From Gammaproteobacteria bacterium (GTDB lineage Bacteria > Gemmatimonadota > Gemmatimonadetes > Longimicrobiales > Gaopeijiaceae): a stretch of 64,000 nt of DNA. A model generated the notes under the pieces. The model made no database searches, was not told the DNA's origin, and saw only the letters and a program-made list of their open reading frames with translations. Positions 35,539 to 44,226 of the stretch are shown one piece after another. The stretch lies in the NCBI GenBank assembly GCA_009840525.1, contig VXNP01000027.1:1-64000 (forward strand), written 5' to 3'. The translations under genes and the position numbers were made by a program. The stretch's first letter is position 1. The number at the start of each line of letters is the position of its first letter.

Positions 35539-35945
35539 CCGCCCGAGGCTGGGTTCCCAAATCCCGCAGCCTGGGGGCCTTTCTCCGGCGATGCGGTCTC
35601 GGAGTGGCTGCTCCCCCGCGCACTCGCCCACGCCGGGACGAAGTTCAGACTGCACAGGCCGCGCGCATGTGGGGAGGGAGAGGGAGTGGCTCGAGTTCTC
35701 GGGTGATACCGTTGGTATTCCCCCTGCGGGGAAGCGCTCGAAGTGTGGCATTGTCGATGCCGACACTACGCAGATATAGCTGCGGCATGGTACGAAAATA
35801 ACGCTGCTCTCAATACGAAATTATCGTTGACCATTGGCGCGCCCTGGAGATGGTCAGGGAAAAGCAAACCTTGCGCACCCAGAGCCGGAGCCCTGGGACA
35901 CTACCCGTTTTGTCTTCTGACCACCATGCCCTGAAGGGGATCGCC
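35539..35945. other. Non-coding stretch with decayed gene 5' region
   Basis: About 400 bp with no convincing gene. From ~35830 onward it resembles the sequence upstream of the degenerate receiver gene at 42.0 kb (inverted orientation): CCATTG, CTTGCGC, CAGAGCC, CGTTTTG and CTGACC blocks occur in the same order. The part nearer 35540 holds an imperfect hairpin. Otherwise nothing identifiable. Confidence 0.45.
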
Positions 35946-36152
35946 ATGCCTTCCGACCGGGACTACAGAGCCGTGTTCAAAGCGTCGCCCGACGCGGTGC
36001 TCATCGTGGATGCGAACAGGGTGATCCGGAAGGTCAACCCTCGGGTACTGACGATGTTCGGATGGAGCCGTGCGGAGACGGAGGGCTCTCGCGTGGAACG
36101 CCTGATTCCGGCCGCCGCTCGCGATCGACACCGGCATGCTCCTGGCCGATGA
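35946..36152 (+). pseudogene. PAS-domain fragment (truncated sensor)
   Basis: A 68-residue frame reading as the start of a PAS domain: YRAVFKASPDAVLIVDANRV, IRKVNPRVLTMFGWS and VERLIPAAARDRHR, the last being the usual end of a PAS core helix. It then runs into APGR and a stop, with no kinase or other output downstream. Its N-terminus is paralogous to the degenerate receiver at 41.5-42.0 kb. Most likely the surviving 5' end of a sensor kinase gene; the following sequence belongs to another decayed gene. Confidence 0.65.
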
Positions 36153-36544
36153 CCACGCGTGACGAGCAGGATTCGGTGACGAAGGCCGTACCGTCCAGTG
36201 GCTATGTGCGGCTCTCGTGCCCGAGCAGCGGCGAGATGCTGGCGGGCAACGTGACTCTTCCGACCACCAGCCAGGTTTACGGCGGCTCGTCCAATACCTT
36301 TGGGACGCTTACCCCAACGAGGGTGGTGACACGATCAGGGTCCAGGGCACATCGCATACCTATATGCCGTGGCGCCATCTTGACCAGACGATCCCGCTCG
36401 TCGACTCCCATCGCCCAGAAGTGGACAGCCGCGCACGAGTATACCCACGCGCTCAGCGAGGACGCGTTGAACTATCCCGGCGAGTCGCTCTGGCTGAGGC
36501 TGTGGCCCTTCTACGACTGCCCGCCGGGTGTCGTCTGTTTCTGA
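36149..36544 (+). pseudogene. Frameshifted remnant of a zinc metalloprotease
   Basis: Two reading frames must be combined. The frame from 36149 gives SSGYVRLSCPSSGEMLAGN and VTLPTTSQVYGG, then loses sense; the +2 register from about 36290 gives YLWDAYPNEGGDTIRV and TSHTYMPWRHLDQTIPLVD; from ~36415 the first frame resumes with KWTAAHEYTHALSEDALNY, an HExxH-type zinc motif (HEYTH). Two compensating shifts over ~130 bp and loss of the C-terminal metal ligand region indicate a pseudogene. Family cannot be named precisely. Confidence 0.55.
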
Positions 36545-36693
36545 GCGACAGCCCCCGATTACACAATTTACGCAAAACACGTAATCCACGATGCGAACGT
36601 CTTCGGCGCGATCGAACGGTAGGCGAGCCCCGGGTCGGACCGGGTTTGCGCGTGCCTGTCCCTGTTGGCGCTGCCGGAATCCGTCCGGCAGGC

Positions 36694-39654
36694 TCAGAAC
36701 CCGAACCGCAACACGAACGTGACGGTGGTTGGCGCGGGCACGCGATCGGAGGTGCCGACGCCGTCGCCGTTCGCGCCGTCGTTGCCCGGGATCTCGAGGT
36801 CCCACCAGGGGATCTCCCGGTACCAGGTGAACGCGTTCGAGAGGGTGACGGTGAGCAGGGCGTCGCGGATGCGGCCGGGGAGCGTGAAGCCGACGGGGAT
36901 CGTGGCGGCGACGCTGCGGAGCTTGAAGTAGTCGCCGTCGAACCAGTAGTCGTCGGCCGCGGCAGGCGTGCAGCGCTCCCGCCACAGATCGGGCGTGTCG
37001 GGTCTCAGGTCCACCGATGTCGACGGGTCGACGTAGTACGGCAGGCAAAGCGGCGAGACGATGCTCCTCGACACCGCGACGGGATTGACGAACCTGACAT
37101 TGCCTCCCCGGTACTCGCCGAGGGCCGCGACCGCGACGCCGCCCGGGATGCGGACCGAGACGGAGGAAGTCAGGAACCGGGTCGGCAACTGTGGGCCGAG
37201 CGGACGCCACGCGTTGCCCTCGGCGTCGGTCAGGTACCGGTCGGGCTTCCACGGCCCGTTTACGGCGTCCGGGTCCGCGACCCGCCGGCCCCGGCTCAGG
37301 AGCGCCGGGTGCCCGACCACGAAGCGGGACTCCCGGTCGTTGAACGTCTCCGCGCCGCCCAGGTCGAGCACCCTCGAGTGGTTCGTGCCGATCCCGAGCC
37401 CGGCATCGATCGCCCAGTCCGCGGTGCTCAGAATCGTCGCGTCCAGTTGAAGCTCGGTCCCCTGATTGCGCACCCCGCCGATGTTGAGGAGCTCCTGCCG
37501 CCGGGGGATGGACTCGGCGTCGACGGTCACGGGGACCAGGGCGTTCGTGGTCGTCTGGACGTAGCGGGTGAAGCCGATGGTGAGGCGGTCGTCCAGAAAG
37601 GCCCCGTCCAGGCCGACCTCCCACTCGGCGTTCGACTCGGGCTCGAGCGAGCCGCCCGCCGCGGCGTTTGCCGGCGCCGCACCGCCTAAGTACCGGGTTG
37701 CCTGCAGGAACGGGCTCAGCGCGGTGCTCGAGTGCCCCCAGGCGGCGCGCAGCCGGAGCGCCCCCAGGGCCTTCGGCCAGAACGCCTCGTCGCTCGCCAC
37801 CCACGCCAGCCCCACGCGCGGGTCCAGGTGGACGGAGGCCTCGCCCCGGGTCTCGTGCCGGTCGACGCGCAACCCCGTGGTGAGGAAGTACCGGTCGCCA
37901 AGCGCAAGGACGTTCTGCGCGAAGACGCCGGCCGTCGACGCATCGCCGGTCAGATCGAGGGTCTCGGCGTCGCCGGCCTCGTCGGACGCCGGCGGCAGGT
38001 CGTCGAACAGGCCCGCCCGGGACCGTGTCGTCCACGCGAGGTCGTCGGTCACGAGTTGAGCGCCGAACGACAGGGTCGAGCGCGTCGCGCCGCGCGTGAA
38101 CGCGGTGACGCCCAGGTAGTCGAGCGTCCACAGGCGACGGTCCCAGTCCCGCGTCGTCGTCGCGCCCTCCGCGCGAAGGGATCCCGGCAGGTACACCGAG
38201 CGCAGGCCCTGGCGCGAGAAGTCGTACCCCAGCGACAGGCGATGGGACGCGAGCGCGCTCCGGCTGAACGTCGTGCTCAGCCCCCCCGTGAAGCGGTCGA
38301 TCCACTGGTCGTTGCGGTTGCCGAGCAGCCGCGCGATGTCGCGCGGATCGGACGAGCCAAGGATGTTGCGGTCCTGGCGCATGGTGCTCAGGAGGATGCT
38401 CTCCGTGCTCCGGCCCGAAGCCGTGTTCGATGTCCAGAAGCTTGTGTAGGCCGCCCGCACGCGGCCTTCGAGGCTCGGCGTGAGGGCGAGGCCCAGATTG
38501 CTCCGCAGCCCGTAGCGCTCGAGCTGGTCGAGCGGCAGGGCGTACGTGTCGTCCTGGTATTCCGCCGACACGAAATAATCCACGGTCCGGGTGCCCCCGT
38601 CGACGGCGACCCGGTACTTCTGGTACCACTGGCTTCCCGGCCAACTGCACCCTCCTTCGGCTGCCCCGTTTGCGCCTGCCCAGCGCGGATCGTCCGTGAC
38701 GCACTCACCGGACGCGGCGCCGCCTTCGTAGCCTCCGCCCCACCAGGCATCGCGCAGGAAGTGCTCGACGTGCAGGTAGTCCACCCCGTTGACCCCGAAG
38801 CGCGGCACCCAGCCCGTTCCCTGCGACACCTCGGCGGTCCAGCGCGGAGGGCCCCTCACGCCGCGCCTGGTGAAGATCCGGATGACGCCGTTCGACGATC
38901 CGGTTCCAAAGAGGGTGGTTGCGGCTGGCCCCTTGACGACCTCGATGCGCTCGATGTCCCCCACGCTGACGAGATCCAGCGGGCTGGTCGTGACGTTGGC
39001 ACCCTCGGGAAGCCCGCCGACGGGGCGGTCGAAGACCTCCGACGGAAAGGCGCCCTCCATCATGCGCACCCCGTCGATGTAGATCAGCGGGTGGCTGGAC
39101 AGGATCATGCTGCCGTTGCCCCGCAGCCGGATCTGCCTGCCCTGGCCCGCCTCGGCGCTGCCGCCCGTGACCGCAACGCCGACGGCCGCACCCTGCAGAA
39201 AGTCCGACAGGGTCGGCGGGCGGTCCGTCAGCTCGTCGATCTCGAGCCGGGCCACGGTGTTGCCCACCTCCCGGCCGCGCCGGATGCCCGCGTCGCTCGT
39301 AACCACGATCTCGTCCATCGCGACCGGCTCCGGGGTCAGCGCGAAGTCGACGATCGCGGCGCCGTCCGTCGGAACGCTCACCGACCGCCGGAGGGGGCGG
39401 TACCCGAGGAGCTCGACCCGGAGGACGTGGTCACCGGCCGGCACCGCAATGAGCATGAACCGTCCGTCGTCCCCGGAAATGACGGCGTCGGTCGTGCCCT
39501 CAAGGATCAACTGCGCACCCGGAAGCGCCGCTTGCGACTGGATGTCGCTAACGCTGCCCATGACGGTCCCGGTCTGGGCGCAGAGGCCCGGGACGAAGCT
39601 CGCGGCCAGAAGCAGCGCCGAGGCGGTCAAGGCGAGGATACGCGGACCCTTCAA
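36694..39654 (-). CDS. SusC/RagA-type TonB-dependent outer-membrane receptor
   Basis: A 986-aa TonB-dependent receptor. Signal peptide (ILALTASALLLAASFVPGLCA), carboxypeptidase-like N-terminal extension (GTVMGSVSDIQSQAALPGAQ ... VPAGDHVLRVELLGYRPLRR) as in SusC/RagA, plug domain (ELTDRPPTLSDFLQGAAVGV, QIRLRGNGSMILSSHPLIYI), then a ~700-residue barrel ending TTVTFVLRFGF, with terminal Phe. The only start that fits the signal is TTG 39654, whose TTGA overlaps the stop codon of the upstream lipoprotein gene. No SusD-like gene is adjacent. Substrate unknown. Confidence 0.88.
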   Translation of the reverse strand: MKGPRILALTASALLLAASFVPGLCAQTGTVMGSVSDIQSQAALPGAQLILEGTTDAVISGDDGRFMLIAVPAGDHVLRVELLGYRPLRRSVSVPTDGAAIVDFALTPEPVAMDEIVVTSDAGIRRGREVGNTVARLEIDELTDRPPTLSDFLQGAAVGVAVTGGSAEAGQGRQIRLRGNGSMILSSHPLIYIDGVRMMEGAFPSEVFDRPVGGLPEGANVTTSPLDLVSVGDIERIEVVKGPAATTLFGTGSSNGVIRIFTRRGVRGPPRWTAEVSQGTGWVPRFGVNGVDYLHVEHFLRDAWWGGGYEGGAASGECVTDDPRWAGANGAAEGGCSWPGSQWYQKYRVAVDGGTRTVDYFVSAEYQDDTYALPLDQLERYGLRSNLGLALTPSLEGRVRAAYTSFWTSNTASGRSTESILLSTMRQDRNILGSSDPRDIARLLGNRNDQWIDRFTGGLSTTFSRSALASHRLSLGYDFSRQGLRSVYLPGSLRAEGATTTRDWDRRLWTLDYLGVTAFTRGATRSTLSFGAQLVTDDLAWTTRSRAGLFDDLPPASDEAGDAETLDLTGDASTAGVFAQNVLALGDRYFLTTGLRVDRHETRGEASVHLDPRVGLAWVASDEAFWPKALGALRLRAAWGHSSTALSPFLQATRYLGGAAPANAAAGGSLEPESNAEWEVGLDGAFLDDRLTIGFTRYVQTTTNALVPVTVDAESIPRRQELLNIGGVRNQGTELQLDATILSTADWAIDAGLGIGTNHSRVLDLGGAETFNDRESRFVVGHPALLSRGRRVADPDAVNGPWKPDRYLTDAEGNAWRPLGPQLPTRFLTSSVSVRIPGGVAVAALGEYRGGNVRFVNPVAVSRSIVSPLCLPYYVDPSTSVDLRPDTPDLWRERCTPAAADDYWFDGDYFKLRSVAATIPVGFTLPGRIRDALLTVTLSNAFTWYREIPWWDLEIPGNDGANGDGVGTSDRVPAPTTVTFVLRFGF

Positions 39655-41294
39655 CCGCCGGCCCGCCCGGAATTGGCTTGGTCGCCGCGCTGCGTCGGCC
39701 AGGGCGAGCCGGCATAGCCACCGTTCGCCGACTCGGTCTCGACGATCCCGTGTATCGTGCCCCCATCCGTGTGGGAGACGGAGGTCGCGATGATGGTCCC
39801 ATCGGCACCTATGGCGGGTGATGCGAGAACGTAGACACCCGAGAGGGCGTCGGTGCCCGGCTGGTAGTCCCAAAGGTGCCTGCCCTGGGGGTCGAGCGCG
39901 GTGACGGTAACGCCCGAGCCGAGATAGACGGTGCCGTCCGCCCCAAGGAGCGGGGTGGTCCTGAACCCGGACGTATTTGAATCGAAGTGCCAGCGAATCG
40001 AGCCGTCGGGATTGATGGCGAACAGGCCCCTGCCCAGAACATAGATCGCGCCGTCCGGCCCGATCGAAGGCGGCGAACTGACACTTACGGGGGAGCCCTC
40101 GTAGCCCGGGGGAGGGCGGCTCACCACAACGTTCCATCGCTCGCTCCCGTCGGGGTCAACCGCGTAGAGCCGTCCGTCGTCGGAGGGGACGTAGATTGTG
40201 CCGTCCGCGCCGATCGAAGGCGGCGCCCTGATCAGGTTCCCCGTCTCGAACTGCCACCGCGGCGAGCCGTCGCGGTTGATCGCGTGCAAGGCATGATCGT
40301 TCCCGCCGACGTAGATCGTGCCGTCGCTCGCGACCGCGGGCGAGGAAAGGAATGTCCCGGCGGAGATCTCGTAGGTCCACCGGATTTCACCCTGGGGATC
40401 GATCGCGTAGACGTGGCGGCCGGCGGCCACGTGGATGGTCCCGTCCGGCGCGAGAGCGGGAGACGACGAGGTTCGGTCGAGACCGTCCAGTATCCACCGA
40501 ATGGATCCGGCGGGATCCACGGCGACGAGACTGCCCGCGGAGCCGATGCTGGAGCCGAAATACAGCGTCCCGTCGGCCCCGATGGCGGGCATGCCCCATT
40601 TGGTGTGCCCGGGCACGTCCACGGTCCAGAGAATGCCTCCCTGAGGCGAGAGGGCGTACCAGTGGCTTGTTTGCGCGGGGCTGTCATTCCACCCGACGTA
40701 GATCGTGCCGTCGGTTCCGATCGCGACACCGGCCCCAATCAGGATTGGCGCCACCGCATCCGGAAAAGACCATTCGAGCGGAACGGACCAGGCGAGACGA
40801 GCCAGCTCCCGCACCGTGACCGTCATGCTGCCCGTCACCCCCTGACTGGTCGCGGTGATGGTCGCGGTGCCGTCGCTCAACCCCGTGACGGTACGAGTGG
40901 ACCCGCCGGTGCTCAGGATGCTGTCCCCGCTCACGGACGCGATCTCGGGCGCCGAGGACGACCACGCAAAACGGCCGGGATCCCGATTTGAGCGGTACAG
41001 CGTGGTGCCGTCCGCGGCCAGCGCCGCCGCTCCCGTGTTGAACCGGGTGCCGAGGAAGCCGATGGTTCGTTCGGATGGCGTTATCCGGATCGACGCGACG
41101 ACCGTGTCGGCGGCCGTGGGAGCGACTGTGTCCGGAGTTGTGGGACCCACCGGCGCGGCGCGCTCGCCGCCGCACCCGCCGAGAACCAGCGACATGCACA
41201 AGATCACGGCTGGAAGTATCCCCACCCGGCGCGGACCGATCAACCGCGGCACCCCCATCGGGTTCTCTAGGTGGGGCGACTGAGCTTCACCCAT
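39651..41294 (-). CDS. PQQ-type beta-propeller lipoprotein with bacterial Ig-like domain
   Basis: A 547-aa protein. Signal with lipobox LGGC (AVILCMSLVLGGCGG) after ATG 41294, which has GGAGGTAGGAAG directly upstream. Residues ~65-165 are an Ig-like (Big_2-type) domain (ASIRITPSERTIGFLGTRF ... TVTGLSDGTATITATSQG). The rest consists of about nine repeats with the signature IGADGTIYVG / LAPDGTIHVA and alternating WxY/DPxG turns, i.e. a PQQ-like propeller. Translationally coupled (TTGA overlap) with the downstream TonB receptor, suggesting they function together at the outer membrane. Confidence 0.85.
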   Translation of the reverse strand: MGEAQSPHLENPMGVPRLIGPRRVGILPAVILCMSLVLGGCGGERAAPVGPTTPDTVAPTAADTVVASIRITPSERTIGFLGTRFNTGAAALAADGTTLYRSNRDPGRFAWSSSAPEIASVSGDSILSTGGSTRTVTGLSDGTATITATSQGVTGSMTVTVRELARLAWSVPLEWSFPDAVAPILIGAGVAIGTDGTIYVGWNDSPAQTSHWYALSPQGGILWTVDVPGHTKWGMPAIGADGTLYFGSSIGSAGSLVAVDPAGSIRWILDGLDRTSSSPALAPDGTIHVAAGRHVYAIDPQGEIRWTYEISAGTFLSSPAVASDGTIYVGGNDHALHAINRDGSPRWQFETGNLIRAPPSIGADGTIYVPSDDGRLYAVDPDGSERWNVVVSRPPPGYEGSPVSVSSPPSIGPDGAIYVLGRGLFAINPDGSIRWHFDSNTSGFRTTPLLGADGTVYLGSGVTVTALDPQGRHLWDYQPGTDALSGVYVLASPAIGADGTIIATSVSHTDGGTIHGIVETESANGGYAGSPWPTQRGDQANSGRAGG

Positions 41295-41525
41295 CTTCCT
41301 ACCTCCATCGCTGCGCAATCCGAGAAGGCGGGTCGGCGGAAACAACTTATGATAGCGACCCGCTGGACGACGAGAGGTGCGCAAAGGACCTGTAGAAGAT
41401 GACCGGCCCCGACACACCCCGGAGCCCGAGGGGCCGGAGTTGCTGGCAGTGCAACCCGGCCTTCGGGCTTCGGGGACCGACCCTGTCGGCCTCAACTAGA
41501 AAGGCTTCTAGCGGGCTAAGCCGGG
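41295..41525. other. Intergenic, upstream of the propeller gene
   Basis: About 230 bp. Contains the ribosome site for the minus-strand propeller gene next to 41294. No promoter, repeat or gene was recognised in the rest. Confidence 0.45.
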
Positions 41526-42002
41526 CTACCCTTCGCAGTCAGGATTGTATTCACCCCCCGTTTGGTACCATTCAACATCATGAGCCAAGTCACCATCGGA
41601 ATCTTCGACCGTCACTCTCAGGAAGCCCGTCGCGCCCGCCTTGAGGGCGGGAACCAGGAACTCGTCCTCGTCGTGGATCGCGAGAACCAGGATTCTCGCT
41701 CCGAGCTCGAGTGCGGTTATACGCCGCGTCGCCTCTATTCCGTCCATCCCGGGCATCGCCCGATCCATGACGACGATGTCCGGTTCCAGGGTCGCGGCCT
41801 TTTCCACCGCTTCCTCTCCCGACGATGCTTCACCCACGATCTCCACCCGCTCGGCGGCTTTGAGAAGTGTCTTCAGACCGGTGCGCACCACGGCGTGGTC
41901 ATCGACCAGGAGCACCTTCACCACGGTTCGGGTGGAGTCGCCGATGGGCGTCGCGTCGGGTGACGCCTCGAAATCGGGTCCATAGTTCTGATCGGCAGGC
42001 AT
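41526..42002 (-). pseudogene. Degenerate PAS-start/receiver protein lacking its output domain
   Basis: A 158-aa frame. The first ~20 residues (MPADQNYGPDFEASPDATPI) resemble the PAS start of the 36-kb fragment, then the sequence jumps to a NarL-type receiver: VKVLLVDDHAVVRTGLKTLL, EPDIVVMDRAMPGMDGIEATRR with the phospho-Asp kept, but the switch Thr/Ser is Ala (LVLAIHDEDEF) and the conserved Lys is Arg (GATGFLRV). There is no LuxR-type HTH; the frame ends DVEWYQTGGEYNPDCEG. It is best read as a decayed or rearranged response regulator; a short functional protein is less likely. Confidence 0.5.
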
Positions 42003-42150
42003 AACGATCCTGTTCAAAGAGGATACGGTCAGCAGGCAAAACGGCAGACTTAATAAGGCTAGCGGTTCTGTCCGCGCAACATTTTCCTCCAAAGGCGCCC
42101 GCCGCGGATGTCAATGGTGCATCGAGAATGTCAGGACTTGCCCCGCTATT

Positions 42151-42206
42151 ATAGAGGGGTACGACCCCTCCTTATTACAGGGTATGATGCCTGCAAAATA
42201 AGGAGG
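42151..42206. repeat. Two consecutive inverted repeats
   Basis: GAGGGGT-ACG-ACCCCTC (7-bp arms, 42154-42170) is immediately followed by and overlaps CCTCCTTATT ... AATAAGGAGG (10-bp perfect arms, 42167-42206) with an inner CAGG/CCTG pair. The second hairpin has a 10+4-bp stem around an 8-nt loop. They lie between the stop of the DsbA-like gene (42243, minus strand) and the degenerate receiver. They could terminate transcription from the DsbA-like gene or be ends of a small mobile element; no T-run is present. Confidence 0.6.
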
Positions 42207-42242
42207 TCGGGCCTGGAACGGATTGATGGCGTAAGGGGAAAA

Positions 42243-43010
42243 CTAACCCCCTGACCCCGCAGCCTCGGCCAGCGCCTCCAGTTCGTTGTCCAGGATGTCG
42301 CGGAAGAGCTGGGTGGGAAGGGCGCCCTGAACGGGGAACCCGTTGATCAGGAAGCTCGGGGTTCCGCGCATGCCGAGCGCCCGGGCGGCCCGTCCGCCGT
42401 CGGCGATGCGGCGTCCTGGCCGCTCCTCAGCGATGCAGGACTCGAACTGCTCGGAGTTCAGGCCCAGCTCGGCGGCGTAGCCCAGGAAGTGGGGCATGGG
42501 ATCGCCGCTGCCCTTCCACGTCCCCTGATCCTCGTACAGCCGCACCATCATTCCCTCGAAGCCGTCCTGTTCCCCCGCGCACTCGCCCGCGAGCGCCGGC
42601 AGGTCTCCGTGGGGAAACATGCCGCTCACGATCGGGATGTACTTCCACAGCACGGTTCCGGCATCGATGTACTCCTCCTGGAGCACGGGGAAGGTCTGCT
42701 GGTGGAACTGGCGGCAGAAGCCGCAGCCGAAGTCGCTGAGCTCGGCGATGCGCAGCGGCGCTTCCGGGTCTCCGAAATCGTAGCCCAGGCCCGGGAAGTC
42801 GATCTGCTCGCCGGGGAGCGTTTCGGGGGGAGTGATGAAGAGGCTCCGGGTGAGGGACTGCGTGGATTCATCCTCCGCGGGAGGATTCGCGTCGCCCTCT
42901 CCGCCCGCGCAGCCGGTCGCCAGCGCGAGCACGAGCGGGGCCAGGGCCCGGCGGCGGAGCCTGGCGGCGAGCCGACTCCCGCCGGGCGGCGTGGGGTGCT
43001 GTAGCTTCAT
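42243..43010 (-). CDS. DsbA-family thiol-disulfide oxidoreductase lipoprotein
   Basis: A 255-aa protein. Signal with lipobox ATGC (LAPLVLALATGCAGG). The thioredoxin fold carries the active-site motif GCGFC (LSDFGCGFCRQFHQQ) and the cis-Pro segment GTPSFLING, with the inserted helical domain of DsbA between them. Expected to act in the periplasm on folding or oxidised proteins; the exact partner is unknown. ATG 43010 chosen because the signal peptide starts there. Confidence 0.85.
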   Translation of the reverse strand: MKLQHPTPPGGSRLAARLRRRALAPLVLALATGCAGGEGDANPPAEDESTQSLTRSLFITPPETLPGEQIDFPGLGYDFGDPEAPLRIAELSDFGCGFCRQFHQQTFPVLQEEYIDAGTVLWKYIPIVSGMFPHGDLPALAGECAGEQDGFEGMMVRLYEDQGTWKGSGDPMPHFLGYAAELGLNSEQFESCIAEERPGRRIADGGRAARALGMRGTPSFLINGFPVQGALPTQLFRDILDNELEALAEAAGSGG

Positions 43011-43057
43011 CGTCACTTCCCGATCGTTGGCTGAATAGTGCGTGGAAAGGGGCCGCG

Positions 43058-43456
43058 TCACCGGCGGCGCAGGAGGCGGGAGATCAGCACCCCCGCGACC
43101 ACGCCGAGAACCAGGGAACCGGCCAGCGCGCGCCCGCTCCATACCCGGGGTTCGCGGATTGGAGCCGGTTCCGGGGCGTGTCGGGCAAGTGCGGCGGATT
43201 GCATCTGGTCCGTCGGCTCGCCGACGAAGGCGCATTCGGCGCATTCGGCCAGCCCGCGGTCGCGGGCCGTCCGGTTGCCGAAGCTCAGGGACGCACCGCA
43301 GTCGGGGCAGGTGCCGTCGGCGGGCGCCGGCTCGATCATGGCGTAGAGGGCGCCCTTGGAAAGATCGAGTTGGTCGGCGATCCGGTTGACGCTCTCGTCG
43401 GAGTCCCAGTACATGCGGTTTACCACCTTCGCCAACTCGGTCGGTCCGACGGTCAT
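43058..43456 (-). CDS. HTH / zinc-ribbon / single-TM protein
   Basis: A 132-aa protein. Residues ~5-42 look like a helix-turn-helix (ELAKVVNRMYWDSDESVNRI, ADQLDLSKGALYAMI), then a four-Cys zinc ribbon (CPDCG ... CAECAFVG), an Ala/Pro linker, and one C-terminal transmembrane helix (ALAGSLVLGVVAGVLI) with an Arg tail. A DNA-binding domain tethered to the membrane by its C-terminus is unusual. GGAGG lies ahead of ATG 43456. Function unknown. Confidence 0.7.
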   Translation of the reverse strand: MTVGPTELAKVVNRMYWDSDESVNRIADQLDLSKGALYAMIEPAPADGTCPDCGASLSFGNRTARDRGLAECAECAFVGEPTDQMQSAALARHAPEPAPIREPRVWSGRALAGSLVLGVVAGVLISRLLRRR

Positions 43457-43527
43457 CGATCCTGGTCCTCCGGCTGCCCTTGACCCGGTTCGCGGCAGGC
43501 GGACAGAATAGCCCCGCCCCGAACGAC

Positions 43528-44226
43528 ATGCGAACAAACCGGATCCTCATGCCACCTGCATCGACGGGAGGCTATCTCCCGATACCCGTCTCGCACGGCC
43601 TGCTCGAGGCTGTGCTGCGCCGGCCGCTGGAGGCTCCCCGCGGGGCCGCGGTCATGTGCCACCCGCATCCCCTGCACGGGGGCACCATGCACACCAAGGC
43701 CGTCTATCGCGCCGCCCAGGCCATGACCGAGGCCGGGCTGGCGGCGCTCCGCTTCAACTTCCGCGGCGTGGGGCGCAGCACCGGCTCCTACGACGGGGGG
43801 CTTGGCGAGACCGAGGACGCGCGCGCTGCACTGCGGCACGTCGAGCGTCTCTTTCCGGGGCTGCCGCTGGTGGCCGGCGGATTCTCGTTCGGGTCGCTGG
43901 TCGCGCTGAGGGCGGGCGCGGGCCATGCGCGCGTCGCCGCCATGGTCGGCGTGGGGCTCGCCTTCGACCGCCACGACTACGGGTTCCTGGCGGAGGCGCG
44001 CTGCCCGGTGCTCATCGTTCAGGGCGAACGCGACGAGTTCGGTTCGGGCGCTCGGGCCGAGGAATTCGCCCGCCGGCTGGGCGAACGGGTGGAGGCGGTC
44101 GTCATCCGGGGAGCGGACCACTATTTTCACGGGCACTTCGACGAATTGCGCCGCGGCATACGGGACTTCCTCACCCGGCCGGCGGTCGCCCGGGCGCTGG
44201 AACGGAAGAGGGTCGAGACAGGATGA
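43528..44226 (+). CDS. Alpha/beta hydrolase
   Basis: A 232-aa hydrolase. Core motifs: VMCHPHPLHGGTMHT (oxyanion region HGG), FNFRGVGRSTGSYDGG, nucleophile elbow GGFSFGSL (Gly-x-Ser-x-Gly-like with Phe), catalytic Asp in QGERDEFG and His in GADHYFHGHF. CHPHPLHGG places it in the DUF3530/YcjY-like short hydrolases; substrate unknown. ATG 43528 chosen; ATG 43549 is also possible. Overlaps the next gene by ATGA. Confidence 0.84.
   Translation: MRTNRILMPPASTGGYLPIPVSHGLLEAVLRRPLEAPRGAAVMCHPHPLHGGTMHTKAVYRAAQAMTEAGLAALRFNFRGVGRSTGSYDGGLGETEDARAALRHVERLFPGLPLVAGGFSFGSLVALRAGAGHARVAAMVGVGLAFDRHDYGFLAEARCPVLIVQGERDEFGSGARAEEFARRLGERVEAVVIRGADHYFHGHFDELRRGIRDFLTRPAVARALERKRVETG

Noticed and set aside
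35539-35945. Small ORFs upstream of the PAS fragment
   Set aside because: No conserved pattern, no ribosome site; they overlap in several frames.
36335-38704. 789-aa open frame on the minus strand over the SusC receptor
   Set aside because: Same strand but a different frame from the receptor; its product is Arg/Gly/Pro-rich without domains, a shadow caused by high GC.
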